DNA of 64,000 nucleotides from Apoderus coryli (lineage: Eukaryota > Arthropoda > Insecta > Coleoptera > Attelabidae): assembly GCA_911728435.2 (NCBI GenBank), contig OU452198.1:14728001-14792000 (forward strand), in the 5' to 3' direction. Shown here piece by piece: positions 33,394 through 44,905 of the stretch. The translations under genes and the position numbers were made by a program. Position 1 is the first letter of the stretch. Every line of letters begins with the position of its first letter. The notes under the pieces were generated by a model. The model was given only the letters and a program-made list of their open reading frames with translations, was not told the origin of the DNA and searched no databases.

Positions 33394-36320
33394 TATAACG
33401 TCTAACACCCTGTATAACGTTTGTTACGGAATTGATTGGGGAATAAAAGTTCGAGAGGATACTTTACCACAATAATTTCGCGAATATTTGAATTATGCTT
33501 AAATCTAAAAATAATAATGGAAAGTGTTGCAAATACCCAAGTACGAGTAATATATAAATTTTAATGTTATGGAAATTATTTTTATCTCGGTGGTGCTAAT
33601 TTATATCTGCGTTTTTGTTGACTATACATTTTTTAAGGCCTGCGAGCCATATTTGTATTTTGCATCTTTTACTTTGTGCCTTTTATGTAGTCCTCTGCAT
33701 ACCGAACACATCAATGTTGACGCCACTATCCAATATGCTGTTACGTTTAAAATTTGTATATATTTCTATTTTCAGAAAAATAGGGAAATTATTTGTTGCT
33801 ATGGAAACATTCACTGTTCCAAGTATATTTGAATTAAATAATATGTTTAATTGATTTTTGTAGGTACATAATTTCTGACTATCCCTGTATGTGCTCTCGT
33901 AACCATCGGGTTTATACTTACCTGCACCATAACACAAATGATTACGTGATTCAAATTTTAAATTGTTCTAATTAAAAAGGTAATAATACATCTCACTCCA
34001 TCTATTGTTAAATAGGCATAAACTATTTAAATTTATAAATAAACAAAATTTGTTGATAAGGGTACCTACAGTAGTAGAAGTACATATTTATTGATTTTTC
34101 CTGTGCGCTATGTTAACTTCCCAGATTTAAATGAAAGAGGGCATTCTTTCTTTGATTTAGAATTCATAATTGTTGTTTGGAGAATTATTTGAATTATGAA
34201 ATAATTATTCATATTTGTTTTTCTATAGCATATTGTGTTCTTAGTATATAATTATCGTTTTTTTCCTTAATTATTCATAATAAAATATATTTGTGTTAGT
34301 TCTCTTAACAATCGTTGGCGTGCTATCATCGAGGAATAATGTTTATCCTCCAGGTGTGAAATTTTGATTGGTCGAAACTCTTAAGTTGACATTGCGGTTT
34401 GTGGGATTTTGCATTGTCATTCTTCTTTGTACGTCGAGTGCTACAAGAGTATACTAGTGGTTAAAGTGGATAGTTCTCTAATTTTTCTAAGCTTGATTAG
34501 AAACCATTTTTGTGTGGGATTTATGAGAATTATTATCCAAAATTATTGTTTGATTTCTGGATGGTTTGGAAGTTATATATTGTGTGTATTGTGCGATCAA
34601 ACAATCAGCTTTGTCTGGATTTTATTTAACTACTTCAATTCTTGTTGGGTGAGTGTCCTTGACTATTTTAGCTTCTACAGTTTTTTTCTTCATCGACCAA
34701 AATTTAATTATACCTTTTTTTCAATTCTTATGCAGACTCAACTTTGTAACCGATTTCTGTTTGGTCATGTGAAAAGTATCACTGGATTACAATTAAGCCA
34801 CACAACATCAAGGTGAGGGAACTACACTTTCCTTTAATTTTTTTTGTGCTTCCTTTTTATTAAACCTCGTACCCGTACTTAGGACTTGATTTTATATTTT
34901 TAGGGCTTCTTTTTTCTTTTTCTTCGTTCTTCTTCCTGAATTCGGATATTATTCCGTTTGTCCATTACAATCAAGTAATAGATTGGTTTGAACGATTTTG
35001 ACTCCAATATTTGGCAATCATCGATTTATGACTGCTGTTGTATGGTGACAAAAAAAAAATTTCATGGTTCTGGTCGAATGTTTGTGTAAAAATGGATGGT
35101 TGATCATCAGAACGAGACCAGGTTTTTATTGTAGAAATTTATTTGTTGAGCGTCATTTTATTAATTAGATTATTTACAAAGTGAATTTCTCATATCGCGT
35201 ATATACAGAGTTGCAATGAAATAAATTAATTTTCCTTCTGTATGTTCATATAATTGTTTTTGTGTTAAATAGTACCATTTGGGTTTTCTTTCAATTATTA
35301 AATAGTGAACATTTCTTTATTCTAAATAACAAAAAAATATATCAAGAGTTTATATATTTTGTTATTATCTTGCGTAATTGTGTGATATTTAAATATGTAT
35401 TCTAAAACTATTTTATATAGTAGTGTTGGGAACTATTCGTGATCACGTATAGGGGTCTTATTTTATATTATTATTAAAATACATATAAACAATAAGTATA
35501 TAGATATCGATTAAAATTTTCACTCTTTATTGGTAATATATTTTCTTTAGAACTTAGTATTGAATATTAGTATTGTTGAATGACTGATGTATTTTTGTTA
35601 ATATATACCTAATAATTTCGTATATCAGTATTTGGGAGATCCAAACATTGCTTATTGTACTGAATATTTCTTTTATAATTTTTAGAATAGGAATTCAGTG
35701 ATAAGATTCATTATTCTTTTATTGTTTCGTAACGATATTTATTAATGTAAATATTTCAAATTTTTTTTGTATTGTGTGTTGAAAAATAATTTCGTATAAA
35801 TATATAATATATCTTTTGAATTTAATTATGGTGAATGATCGTATGGTGGATTCAAGCTTTGTGACATACAAAACATCGTAGGTTTCTAACTTTACCGCAA
35901 AGTTAGTGGCGCACCCCCCCTGAAGGCTGACCTAGTCGAGCTTTGCTGTGGTTTAAGCTAAAGCTGTCACAAGGTTTGAAAACGTTACCCGATTTCTTTT
36001 TTTTGTGTTTTCTTAAATATTAATTTTAATGATAAAAACAAAAATCATATAAATATTCTTCTATCAATTTAAACCGTAGCAATGCATTTCGCAGTTCATC
36101 AATTTAAATTTGATTTATCTGGATCAATATTCTAATTTATAATACACATAGACTATCTCTTCATTTAATGTAGTTATTAGGTTAGACACAGTTTGAAATT
36201 GGCTTCTGAGGTTATCGTTATCAGTTATGTTTGTTATACGTACAGTGCGACAAAGTTGATTGCACATTACAAAGTCAATAATACCTAACATTTTATATAC
36301 TTAGTGTTCTACTTTGTATA
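33394..36320. other. No gene recognised; possible LTR-retrotransposon-like segment near 35880-35960
   Basis: About 2.9 kb without supported coding sequence. An open frame at 34409-34816 is Cys/Phe-rich and resembles no family I know. Near 35905 the words GTTAGTGGCGC followed by a C-run look vaguely like the primer-binding region after an LTR, but I find no paired LTR, gag or pol. I do not call it. Confidence 0.35.
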
Positions 36321-36430
36321 TTACGAGGGTTGCCTTGTATATTTCGGGATTTGGCAACCCTGGTGTTGCAATCTAGCAACTGACAGCTCTATCGGAAAGT
36401 TGAACATTTTTGAGGTTATACGTACTCAGA
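36321..36430 (+). mobile_element. Possible mariner 5' end
   Basis: TATTACGAGGGTTGCC and the following GGCAACCCTGGTGTTGC segment with CAACTGACAGCTC resemble the untranslated leader of mariner-type elements. No transposase follows: a LINE relic begins 100 bp downstream. Confidence 0.35.
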
Positions 36431-36536
36431 ACGTTAGCGTGTCTTGGTAAAAGGGGCATCATTATAAAAGGGGCCTCATTATAAAAATAATAATCTTCTT
36501 GTTTATACTTAACTGTTTTAAATAACTGATGAATTC

Positions 36537-37707
36537 ATGGGCGAATTCCAGTTCTGTTTCCGTAAAAGGTTTGGCATAAGGGAGGCCCTGTTTAGTATCC
36601 AGGTGTTGGTTCAAAGATGCAGGGATGTTTCGGTCTCTGTGTATGCCTGCTTCGTAGATTACTACAAGGCTTTTGGCAGGGTGCAACATGAAGAGCTTAT
36701 GGAAATCCTTAAAGATATAGGCTTGAAAGATAGAGAGCTCCAGATAAGCGCAAATCTATACTGCAACCAAACCGCACACATCAAAGTGGACAATCCAATG
36801 GCAGACGAAGTACGAATCAAGAGGGGTGTCCGGCAGGGCTGCATTCTTTCACCACTTCTCTTTAAATATACTCAACAGAATATTTGAAAGAGCGTTCGAG
36901 GATAGCACTGAGGGAATTTCCATTAATAGCGTAAATATAAACAATCTTCGCTACGGCGATGATACTTTTATAATCGAGGATTATCTGGAAGGCATCCAGA
37001 TTTTACTTAATAAAGAGGCTATTGGAAATGCAGCATTTGTATTAAACTTGAACACCAAAAAACTAAATGGATGGCGATTAGTAAGAACCAAGTTAGAGGA
37101 GGTATACTTCATGTACAGAACCAACAAATCTAACGCGTCTAAACCTACAAATATCTAGGATGTCAGGTCAACAAAAGCTGGGATACTATGCAGGAGATTC
37201 GTGCCCGATTGGAACAGGCAGAGCATCGTTTGTGAAAATGAGGTCAGTGTTGTGCTGCCGAGGTCTATCGCGCTTCGTTCGTACTCGAGTGCTACGTTGC
37301 TATGTATTCAGCATTCTTTGCTATGGAATTAAGGCATGGGCAAGGAGCTAGAGGCTTTCGAAATGTGGATGTATCGACGGATATTAAGTATTTCCTGGAC
37401 GGACAGAGTGCGCAATGAAGACGTGCTTAGCAGAATGTCAAAAGATCTCGATGTCATGTTTACACTTAAAAAGCGAAAGTTAGAATACTTCGGACACATA
37501 CTTAGCAATAGCAAGCACGAACTTCTCAAGCTGATCATAGAGGGTAAAATTGATGGCAAGGGAGGCCTTGGACCACTAAGAATATCATGGCTAAGAAATT
37601 TGAGACAATGGTATGGTAACACCCCGGCGAGTCTCCTTAGAAAAGCAGTGAATAAAGTGCAGATAATGTTGATGATTTCCAACGTTCGAAGAGGACAAGG
37701 CACTTGA
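36537..37707 (+). pseudogene. LINE (RTE/CR1-like) reverse transcriptase, frameshifted
   Basis: The reading runs across four frames. Blocks in order are: GEFQFCFRKRFGIREALFSI (palm start), YACFVDYYKAFGRVQHEEL (F-D-x-x-K-A-F-D region with changes), IKRGVRQGCILSPLLF, then RYGDDTFI (the YADD motif changed to YGDD), LEGIQILLNK, YKYLGCQVN and RCYVFSILCYGIKAW. It ends with the C-terminal RRILSISWTDRVRNEDVLSR and KKRKLEYFGHILS blocks. The endonuclease half is missing. In the family this enzyme performs target-primed reverse transcription; this copy is dead. The clade is inferred from the blocks only. Confidence 0.8.
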
Positions 37708-37767
37708 AGAAGAAGAAATAACAGATCATAATCGATTAATTTCGCTTTTTCCGACCCAATGCCAAGT

Positions 37768-37883
37768 ATTGATGAAAAATAATGTCGTGGCATAGCGGAT
37801 AAAATGACTGGTTTTACCTAGGGATTTTGTTTAATTTAGCAGGGCCTCAGTCTAATTCAGTAGAACCAGACCGAGGCATGGGT
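37768..37883 (-). repeat. Dispersed relative of the 525-bp hammerhead satellite
   Basis: It aligns at roughly 85 percent by eye with 61447-61560 of the terminal satellite. Shared phrases are TTTTGTTTAATTTAGCAGGG and ACCAGACCGAGGCATGGGT. It stops 12 bp short of the satellite's predicted ribozyme cleavage site and lacks the ribozyme. It lies 60 bp beyond the LINE relic. Confidence 0.75.
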
Positions 37884-38183
37884 GTCATTTTATAATTTTA
37901 CATTATTAGGCATCAACGACCGAACGCTTGGACAGGATTACAAAACAGTGAGACCAGGATATGAAGCATTCTCGGAAGCATCTAAATTGTTAAATATAAT
38001 AAAAGGAAGAATTTCTTCTGTCAGAAATTTACTATTTAAATTACAAAACATTTCTCATTCATCTATAATTATTCAACTATTTAGCACAAAATAATTGGAG
38101 ATCCATTAAACATTTAATATTTTGTAATAGGAAATAAAAGTCTGACTCCACAAAATCAATTTAATACGTTACACTCAATGTGT

Positions 38184-38232
38184 TACATCCAAACATGTTT
38201 CGAAGCTCACTAGCCTCATCATCAGTGGTAAA
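38184..38232 (-). ncRNA. Hammerhead-like ribozyme motif
   Basis: On the minus strand the order is: CCA, CTGATGA, a 5-bp stem AGGCT/AGCTT (one G-U) around AGTG, CGAAA, then the palindromic ACATGT and TTGG. CTGATGA and GAAA are the two invariant hammerhead core strings. The short self-complementary helix III (ACAUGU) resembles that of Penelope-associated hammerheads. Helix I has only about 3 clear pairs (CCA/UGG). Activity is uncertain. Confidence 0.5.
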
Positions 38233-39425
38233 TTTCGAGAGAAAATTGTATTTGCAAATATTACATATGACTAGGTTGAGAGTCATGTGTTGAAGTCTGA
38301 AAAAGGACCTTTTTTGTTATAATGTAGTTACGTTGTTGTAATTAAATAACTCACCATTTTGAGGAAAAAATTTTTTGTTAATATTATTAAAAAAAAAAAA
38401 AAAAAAAATTATGTTAATACATATTATATCTGGTTTTTCTTTTTTGTGATCATTTTCAAGAATAGAATTTTTACAAAGTTATGGTCTGTCTTTCTACGCA
38501 GTACCTGATAGACAAAATGGTTGATATCAAAATTTTTCCTCAAAATGGACTACTTCTTTAAAATATTTAATATTTTCTTCACACTCCTTCAAAGCCACTA
38601 AAGACGAAAATTTTTGCAACAGTGAATTAAAACCAGAAAATCTATTAGACAGATATGCTAAAAAAAACCGTCTAAAATAGTGTTTAAAGCATCTGTTTTT
38701 GTGCTTTCAATAAAAAATTCCCGTTACATTTGTGTCGTGAAATGTTTTTGTTCGCCCAACTCGTTCATTGATAAAATCAATAGAAGTTCGCTGGGAAAAC
38801 GTAAAAATAATAAAAATTGTAGACCAAAATATTGTCGTAAAATAGTTTATTATACCTTCAATTTTGCGTTTGCACTAGAGCATAAGGGGTAACGGTCCCA
38901 TCGTGACTCTTATACGATACTGATCTTAACATGAACTGTGTAGCCGCAATGATAGCAAAGTATCTGGAATTGGATAATCCAAAGGCTTACATCGGTCACT
39001 GTTTGCGGCGTGCTTCATCTTCTTATTGGAGCAAGTGCTAATTTTGAAACTTTAAGTAATCCTAAATTTCAAAAGTCTCTTTTCAAAAAATACCGTTCTA
39101 TTACAAACAAATACAAACAAATTTCATTTCTCTCGAAATCAGTACAGTTCTCGAAAAACATACAAGAGAGCAAAACGTTTCTAAATTAAACAGAGATTCT
39201 AAATTATTATTTACTAGAAAGCAGAAGCGGCGGACAAAAAAGTTCGAGAGGCTCAAATTTAGTACAAACCCAAAAAATGTACCACCCTGATGATGAATTT
39301 TTGGCGTGTAATAAGTGTACTACATTGTAATCCATTATTCCTCAAACTTACTTACAAAAACCGAAAAAATCCTGAAACTTTGACACCCTGTATCTCAGAA
39401 AGAAAGCTTCCACAGATATATTATA
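38233..39425. other. No gene recognised; poly(A) run at about 38389-38408
   Basis: AT-rich. A short frame at 38680-38892 has no recognisable family. A lone CACCCTG|TA terminus lies at about 39385. I see nothing else. Confidence 0.4.
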
Positions 39426-41512
39426 CAGGGTGGTCCAACGAAAAGTTTGCACCTAGCTTTTCTCTTTTTTTTGTAGTCGAATGCGAAAATGCTCGGACAC
39501 GTCGATTTTGCTTTTGAGGGGGACACATTTTAAACATATTTTTCGATCTGCGCCTTTAACCCCCTAGCGGGGCTGAGTAACAACCCTAAAATTTTAAATG
39601 GAAAGAGGGGTCTAATGACATATCATTTGAAAGGACACAAAATTGTCTTTCTAATGATACCCTATTTGTCGAATTTTACTAAAACAGTTAATACGAAAAC
39701 GACTTTAAAGACATTAAGCCGATAATTTTGGTATTAATGAGAAATACAAATAAGTTTTAATTATTGCGAGTGAAAACACCTGCAATCGTTAGTACATTCC
39801 AATGTTTGTTAGTTTTAACATTGCTTTGTAAAAAAAGTAAACAAGCTGTTAAATTGATTTATTAAAACGTTACATTAACAAATGTTGAAAATGTGACCCA
39901 TTTGATTCCATACAATAATACAGATTTTGTTCAAATCTATTTCTAACATTTTGTAGCATATCAGGTGTTATGTTTCTGCACTCTTCTGTAATGCGTTGGC
40001 GAAGATCTTCTATGGACTCGGGCTTCGTGGCAAAACATTTATTTTTTAAGTGCCCCCAAAGAAAAAAGTCTAAAGGCGATAAATCCGGTGACCTGGCAGG
40101 CCATTCAATTGGGCCCCTCCTTCCAATCCACCGTCCAGGGAACCGGTCATCTAAGAACTGTCTTACAGGAGCCACATAGTGCGGAGGTGCTCCATCTTGC
40201 TGGAAATAAAGCCGATCAGCAGTATGATTTTGGTCATCTTCTATTATTTGTGTTATTAAAGGATCAATTGTGTCTTCAAGCATGTTTAGGTACACTTCAC
40301 CAGTTAAATTTCCAGGAATAAAAAGTGGTCCTATAATATGATTTCCTAATATGCCACACCAGACGTTTATTTTTTGAGGATACTGGGTATGAACCTCACG
40401 GAATAAATGTGGGTTACTGTCATCCCAGTAACGGCAATTGTGCCTATTTACAGCTCCATTCAAATAAAATGTGCATTCGTCGGAAAAACAAATGTTAAAT
40501 AATAATTGCGGATCTTCAATTAAACGCTGGCTCATTGCTTCACAAAATTGCAGCCTTCTATCAGGATCATCCTCATTTAGTTCCTGTACTAATTTGATTT
40601 TGTACGGATGAAATTTGTACGCTTTTAAAATTCGTATTATGGACGAACGGGAGACACCTGAGGCTTCAGCTAGTTGACGGGTACTTTGACTATGATCCAT
40701 TTCAACATGCCCTAAAACAGCGACTTCCACAGCTTCATTTCTGATCGGTTTCTGCGGCTGGTGTTTTACATTACAGACAGATCCGGTATCTACAAACTTT
40801 TTAACTAACTTGCCAACGTACACATCATTCACATTTTTATCGGGATGTCTCTCATTAAATAAGCGAGCCGTAAGTCTAGCACTACTATTATTTTGAAAAT
40901 AAAGTTTAACAATTTCAACTCGTTCTAGAATGGAATAAATCATTTTGTACGGTAAAAGTAAAATAACTTGAGAAGCAACCAAACTGAATCAATGAAAAGA
41001 CTAAAATAAACGGTGTAAATTCTTTTCCTACACGTATCTGCAGTTTTTATTTCAACAAAAAACGCAAACGATTAGTGAGGAATTTAGTTCTGATAAATAA
41101 GATCGTGTTTTTGAAATCCCGTTTTTCTTCAAAGTAAATAATTTAGAAATGATTGTAGTTGTTTTCAGTCGTAATAATTAAAACTTATTTATATTTCTCA
41201 TTAATACCAAAATTATCGGCTTAATGTCTTTAAAGTCGTTTTCGTATTAACTGTTTTAGTAAAATTCGACAAATAGGGTATCATTAGAAAGACAATTTTG
41301 TGTCCTTTCAAATGATATGTCATTAGACCCCTCTTTCCATTTAAAATTTTAGGGTTGTTACTCACCCCCGCTAGGGGGTTAAAGGCGCAGATCGAAAAAT
41401 ATGTTTAAAATGTGTCCCCCTCAAAAGCAAAATCGACGTGTCCGAGCATTTTCGCATTCGACTACAAAAAAAAGAGAAAAGCTAGGTGCAAACTTTTCGT
41501 TGGACCACCCTG
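39426..41512 (-). mobile_element. Complete DD41D mariner-like transposon with intact transposase
   Basis: It is 2087 bp, bounded by TA at 39424-39425 and 41513-41514. The inverted repeats are about 355 bp (39426-39780, about 41158-41512), starting CAGGGTGGTCCAACGAAAAG, with only scattered differences. One uninterrupted transposase gene occupies the centre on the minus strand. All parts expected of an autonomous element are present, unlike every other DNA transposon in the window. Unlike several relatives, its flanks are not palindromic. Confidence 0.9.
39870..40943 (-). CDS. DD41D mariner-like transposase (DUF4817-type), intact
   Basis: About 357 residues from the methionine at 40943 (MIYSILERVEIVKLYFQ). 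A start at 40982 would add 13 residues. I prefer the inner one because the related copy at 4393 begins at the equivalent place (MENIYSYADIV). Residues about 1-60 form a DUF4817-like helix-turn-helix, and about 70-120 a second one (STRQLAEASGVSRSSIIRIL). The catalytic blocks are FSDECTF, QQDGAPPH and SPDLSPLDFFLWG, with 41 residues between the second and third aspartates. The C-terminus is conserved (FEQNLYYCMESNGSHFQHLL). In the family the enzyme binds the terminal repeats and moves the element by cut-and-paste into TA sites. No frameshift or stop is seen. The gene fills the space between its inverted repeats. Confidence 0.9.
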   Translation of the reverse strand: MIYSILERVEIVKLYFQNNSSARLTARLFNERHPDKNVNDVYVGKLVKKFVDTGSVCNVKHQPQKPIRNEAVEVAVLGHVEMDHSQSTRQLAEASGVSRSSIIRILKAYKFHPYKIKLVQELNEDDPDRRLQFCEAMSQRLIEDPQLLFNICFSDECTFYLNGAVNRHNCRYWDDSNPHLFREVHTQYPQKINVWCGILGNHIIGPLFIPGNLTGEVYLNMLEDTIDPLITQIIEDDQNHTADRLYFQQDGAPPHYVAPVRQFLDDRFPGRWIGRRGPIEWPARSPDLSPLDFFLWGHLKNKCFATKPESIEDLRQRITEECRNITPDMLQNVRNRFEQNLYYCMESNGSHFQHLLM

Positions 41513-41514
41513 TA

Positions 41515-42639
41515 TGTCCCGTTAAATCACTTCCTTGCATCCCTAAAATATTTGAAGCAAACTACACGTTTCTCACTTGTAAACTCGATCTCTCTATCAA
41601 ATGCTCGCGAAAATGTTTAAAGTTTTTAATGGTATTTTACAACATATCTAATTAAACTGTACTCAAACTTTAAGAGTTTTTGAAAGTTTTCTATAGTGCA
41701 TACCTAAGTTTTTAAAATAAACTTTTTTAATATATCTTTTTTATATCTCTAATTTTTGTTTGATTGGAGTTTTGAAACTTTCTGAATTATTATTAAAGAG
41801 CTTACACGTAATTCCCATTTATTTTATGTTTTTCTCATAATTAGATATTTAATATGCATACATTGTGGGTATTTATCCTACAGGATATTATTTCGGGAAC
41901 AACTGCAACAGGTATAGGAAAAACTGGAAAAATTGGTCGATGAGGACAAGCTCGCTAGAATGTAGCCTTCGTCAAAATGGAATCAGATGACTCCTTGCTA
42001 ATTCTAAATACCAATTAAAAAGAATAAAGAATCAAATAAGCAGAAGCATCTACCTAACTTCAACCTTAATATTGTACAGTTTATTCATCATCACGTTTCT
42101 GTCTATTACATCGACGATACCTTATAGTTTTTTAACTTTCTTTACTCGTATAATTATAATAATAATAATAAGTTTATTAGTTCTAAGAAAAACATTACAT
42201 AATAATTCCATTCTGGGACAAAATTTGTTGCGTTGATTTTCAGCCTCTCAAGTAAGTTGAGGTTTGTTGAAGCCTAGGAAACAAAAACTTATTAAAACAC
42301 TGTATTAAAGGTAATAGTTAATAACCAACACCAAACTATACACTAGGACAGTACAATAATAAGGCTGAACTAAAATTATTCTGGTAAAAAGTCCTGACAA
42401 TCCATTTTTGGGACACACTGTAGTAACAAATACTCTTATGTGATTTTAACTGTTGCTAGAAATAAAACAAACGCACTTACAAAATTCTGAAAATATAGGT
42501 TGTCTGCAAAAGCAAACTTGGATTTCGTCTGTCGTTGCTATATAAAATTACAAAATCATAAATAATATGCAAAGTCACACTAACGATTTTTAAGGACAAG
42601 GATTACAATCTACAGATTTCGCATATTTAATATAAATAT
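41515..42639. other. No gene recognised; possible minus-strand LINE tail at about 42150-42300
   Basis: A TAATAATAATAATAA run at about 42158-42172, next to AGTTTATTAG, could be the reverse of a LINE 3' end. Nothing else is supported. Confidence 0.35.
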
Positions 42640-43068
42640 GTATATATATTGGAGCTCGGTTGTACAATCTTGCCAACGTCTCTGAGTTCTTTGGGGATAG
42701 CGAGCTTTAGAAAGAAACTCAAGAAATATCTGTTGGATAAAAGTGGGTAGCGATGGTACGTTGTGAATTTCATTTTGTTGATTTTATTTCGTTTTTATTT
42801 TGATTTTTCCTCATTCTGGTTTTTCCTCATTTTCTTGATTTTATTTGTTTTCTGTTTCTTTTTCGCCTGTGTTATTACAATATTTAATTTAGTACAGGTA
42901 AATTTTTGGTATGTGACAAATACTTAGAATTTTTTAATTTTTTATGATTTATTATGCACAATGTAATTTGATATTTTATTTGATTTGTTGTATGCATGCT
43001 CGGTTAAAAACAGCTTGCTGAAATTCGCCGAGTTAAAAATAAAGACCATTTATTATTATTATTATTTT
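42640..43068 (+). pseudogene. 5'-truncated LINE: last codons and 3' UTR
   Basis: The reading TILPTSLSSLGIASFRKKLK then KYLLDKSG and a stop at about 42750 is the typical C-terminal end of jockey/CR1-type reverse transcriptase proteins (SLSSLxSFRKKLKKYLLDK). About 300 bp of T-rich untranslated sequence follows, then GTTAAAAATAAAGACC and a TTATTATTATTATT tail at 43050-43065. No catalytic part remains. Confidence 0.65.
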
Positions 43069-43181
43069 AGTAAAAATGTTCAGCTGTTTTCAAGCCGTCT
43101 ATTACAATACTGTTACCGTGACTTGTAAATTCAATCTTAAATACCTAAGTGTTAAGTAATAAATTACGAAAGTGTTACGTA

Positions 43182-44905
43182 CAGGGGCAGCTAGTCCTAT
43201 GAGGCAAGTGAGGCAGTGCCTCACTAACTTTTTAACCAATTAAAATTTTTTTACTGTTAAAAAATGGCGCACAGATTGATAGATCGTTACCAATTATTAT
43301 AACTACGCACATCGCACATGATGATTTGTTTTAAATTATGAAAATAACTGTCATGTAAATCGTGCGTCCATTTAATGCTCGGTATGCAATGAGGCAACAA
43401 TGCCCTGCCCGTCGGCGAACGCAGAACGAGAGTAGGCCAACGTCAATAAAATCATCCATACTATGGCCGTAATTTAATAATTTTAAGTCAGAGGCAGTGC
43501 CTCTAGTCCCTATGCACAGCGAGGTGCCACTTTTAATTATTGTTATCTACTACCACATTGATTAATATTAGTCTCCGATTTTCTTATTAAATAGAAACTG
43601 ATTAGCTAACATTTTTATGTGTTGTATACAAAGGTTTTTTTTTAAATTTAATAATTTATGTTTACTAATTTATGTGAGTTGACTTGATAATCTATTGTAT
43701 TGCTATAAATTGCATATTCATTCATCGCAGGCATGTACTCATGTACGTATTTTATTTTCAAAGTATTTATTATAAGAGTACACATTCCATTTAGCTCTAT
43801 CAACGTTAAACTTGAAACACATTAATATCAATTGGAGTCGCACAATTCTGTCTAGCATAGTAGGTATTACTACAGTACTACATTAATGTGTGAAACAAAG
43901 ATGGAAAGTGAGGCTGTGCCTCTTCATGCGTTTTTAGATATACAGCAAATTGAGTGACTGAAACAAAACATCCACATCTGTCTTATACCTCTTAATTTAC
44001 TACTTAGCGTTCTCTCGCTTTGACCTATTAATCCTACATTATCTTTGATCTTTGTTCAATTCATCTTTCTGTTTTTTATTTTGCTTTCTATGTTTTGATT
44101 ATAATATTATTATAGGTAGTACCTACCTATTTTGTAAATTATCATTATTTCTTTCTGGTTTTTCTTTATAATAATCGTAATAAATTAAGTGACACTAGAG
44201 ACAGGCAATAAATACAATAAATAAATAGGTATTTAGTAATATTTCGTGTAAAGATTCTTAAAGTGAAGCATTTTTTTTGTGCTAGTGTAGTGATAATGAA
44301 TGGTTAATAGTATAGAAAATATGGATGTTTTAGGTCTAGGCCGTAGTGCACCGACGCCGACAGTAGTACAAGTAAACGTAGATTTAGAAATGCGAAATTC
44401 TAGGGATATAATCAATTATTTAATATATCGGCGGTCATTTTCAAAGCGATTCGACGATAAACTATACGTCGTTCAAGAATTAGCGAGGCCTATTCCAGAT
44501 TTAAGTATATATTTAATAAATATTGGTTCCGCGGGAAAACCCAGGGGTTTTAATAATGATTGCCACAAAAAGTTTGATTGGTTAGCTGGGACCGCGGAGT
44601 TAAAAAAAATATTTTGTTGACCTTGTGTCATGTTTTCAGTATCTAATAATACTTAGTCTAAAAATGAGTATTCTGATATAAAAAATTTAGCTCGTAGTCT
44701 GGCTATTCACGACAAAAGTCCTGCACATATTGGATGTAAATGTAAATTACTTATCATTAAAAAACAAAAATATAGCTTCCGTTATTGATAGTTCCCAAAT
44801 AATCAGCAAAGAATATACATAATATTGGTAATTGGTAATCAACATTTTTTTTATAAAAATCTTTGTATCTTTGTCACAACCCTCAGGACTCACGGGGCGC
44901 CATTG
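43182..44905 (+). mobile_element. hAT-like element (ZMYM1 type), internally deleted
   Basis: The left end is CAGGGGCAGCTAGTCCTATG, followed by GAGGCAGTGCCTC, a palindromic word that recurs at about 43493 and (variant) 43910. The right end GACTCACGGGGCGCCATTG (44887-44905) is a degenerate inverted match. No 8-bp duplication is visible, so the ends are approximate. The interior has the N-terminal part of a hAT-like transposase. Confidence 0.6.
44300..44770 (+). pseudogene. hAT (ZMYM1-like) transposase N-terminal fragment
   Basis: An open frame starts at 44300 and ends near 44620, with FNNDCHKKFDWLAGTAELKK and IFC. After a stop the frame continues PCVMFSVSNN, then DIKNLARSLAIHDKSPAHIG. The pattern W-L-x-G ... 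L-F-C-x-P-C-x-x-F ... N-L ... H-x-x-S-x-x-H is the TTF/BED-like zinc-finger region at the start of ZMYM1-like hAT proteins. The second cysteine pair is damaged by the stop. The catalytic core is not present. Confidence 0.6.

Noticed and set aside
34409..34816. 135-codon open frame on the plus strand
   Set aside because: Phe/Cys/Leu-rich translation of AT-rich DNA, no domain, no plausible neighbours.
35880..35960. Possible LTR and primer-binding site (GTTAGTGGCGC plus C-run)
   Set aside because: No second LTR, no polypurine tract and no gag or pol sequence nearby.
43182..44905. 8-bp target duplication for the hAT relic
   Set aside because: The bases outside the proposed ends (GTTACGTA and TAATAAAT) do not match, so no duplication is claimed.
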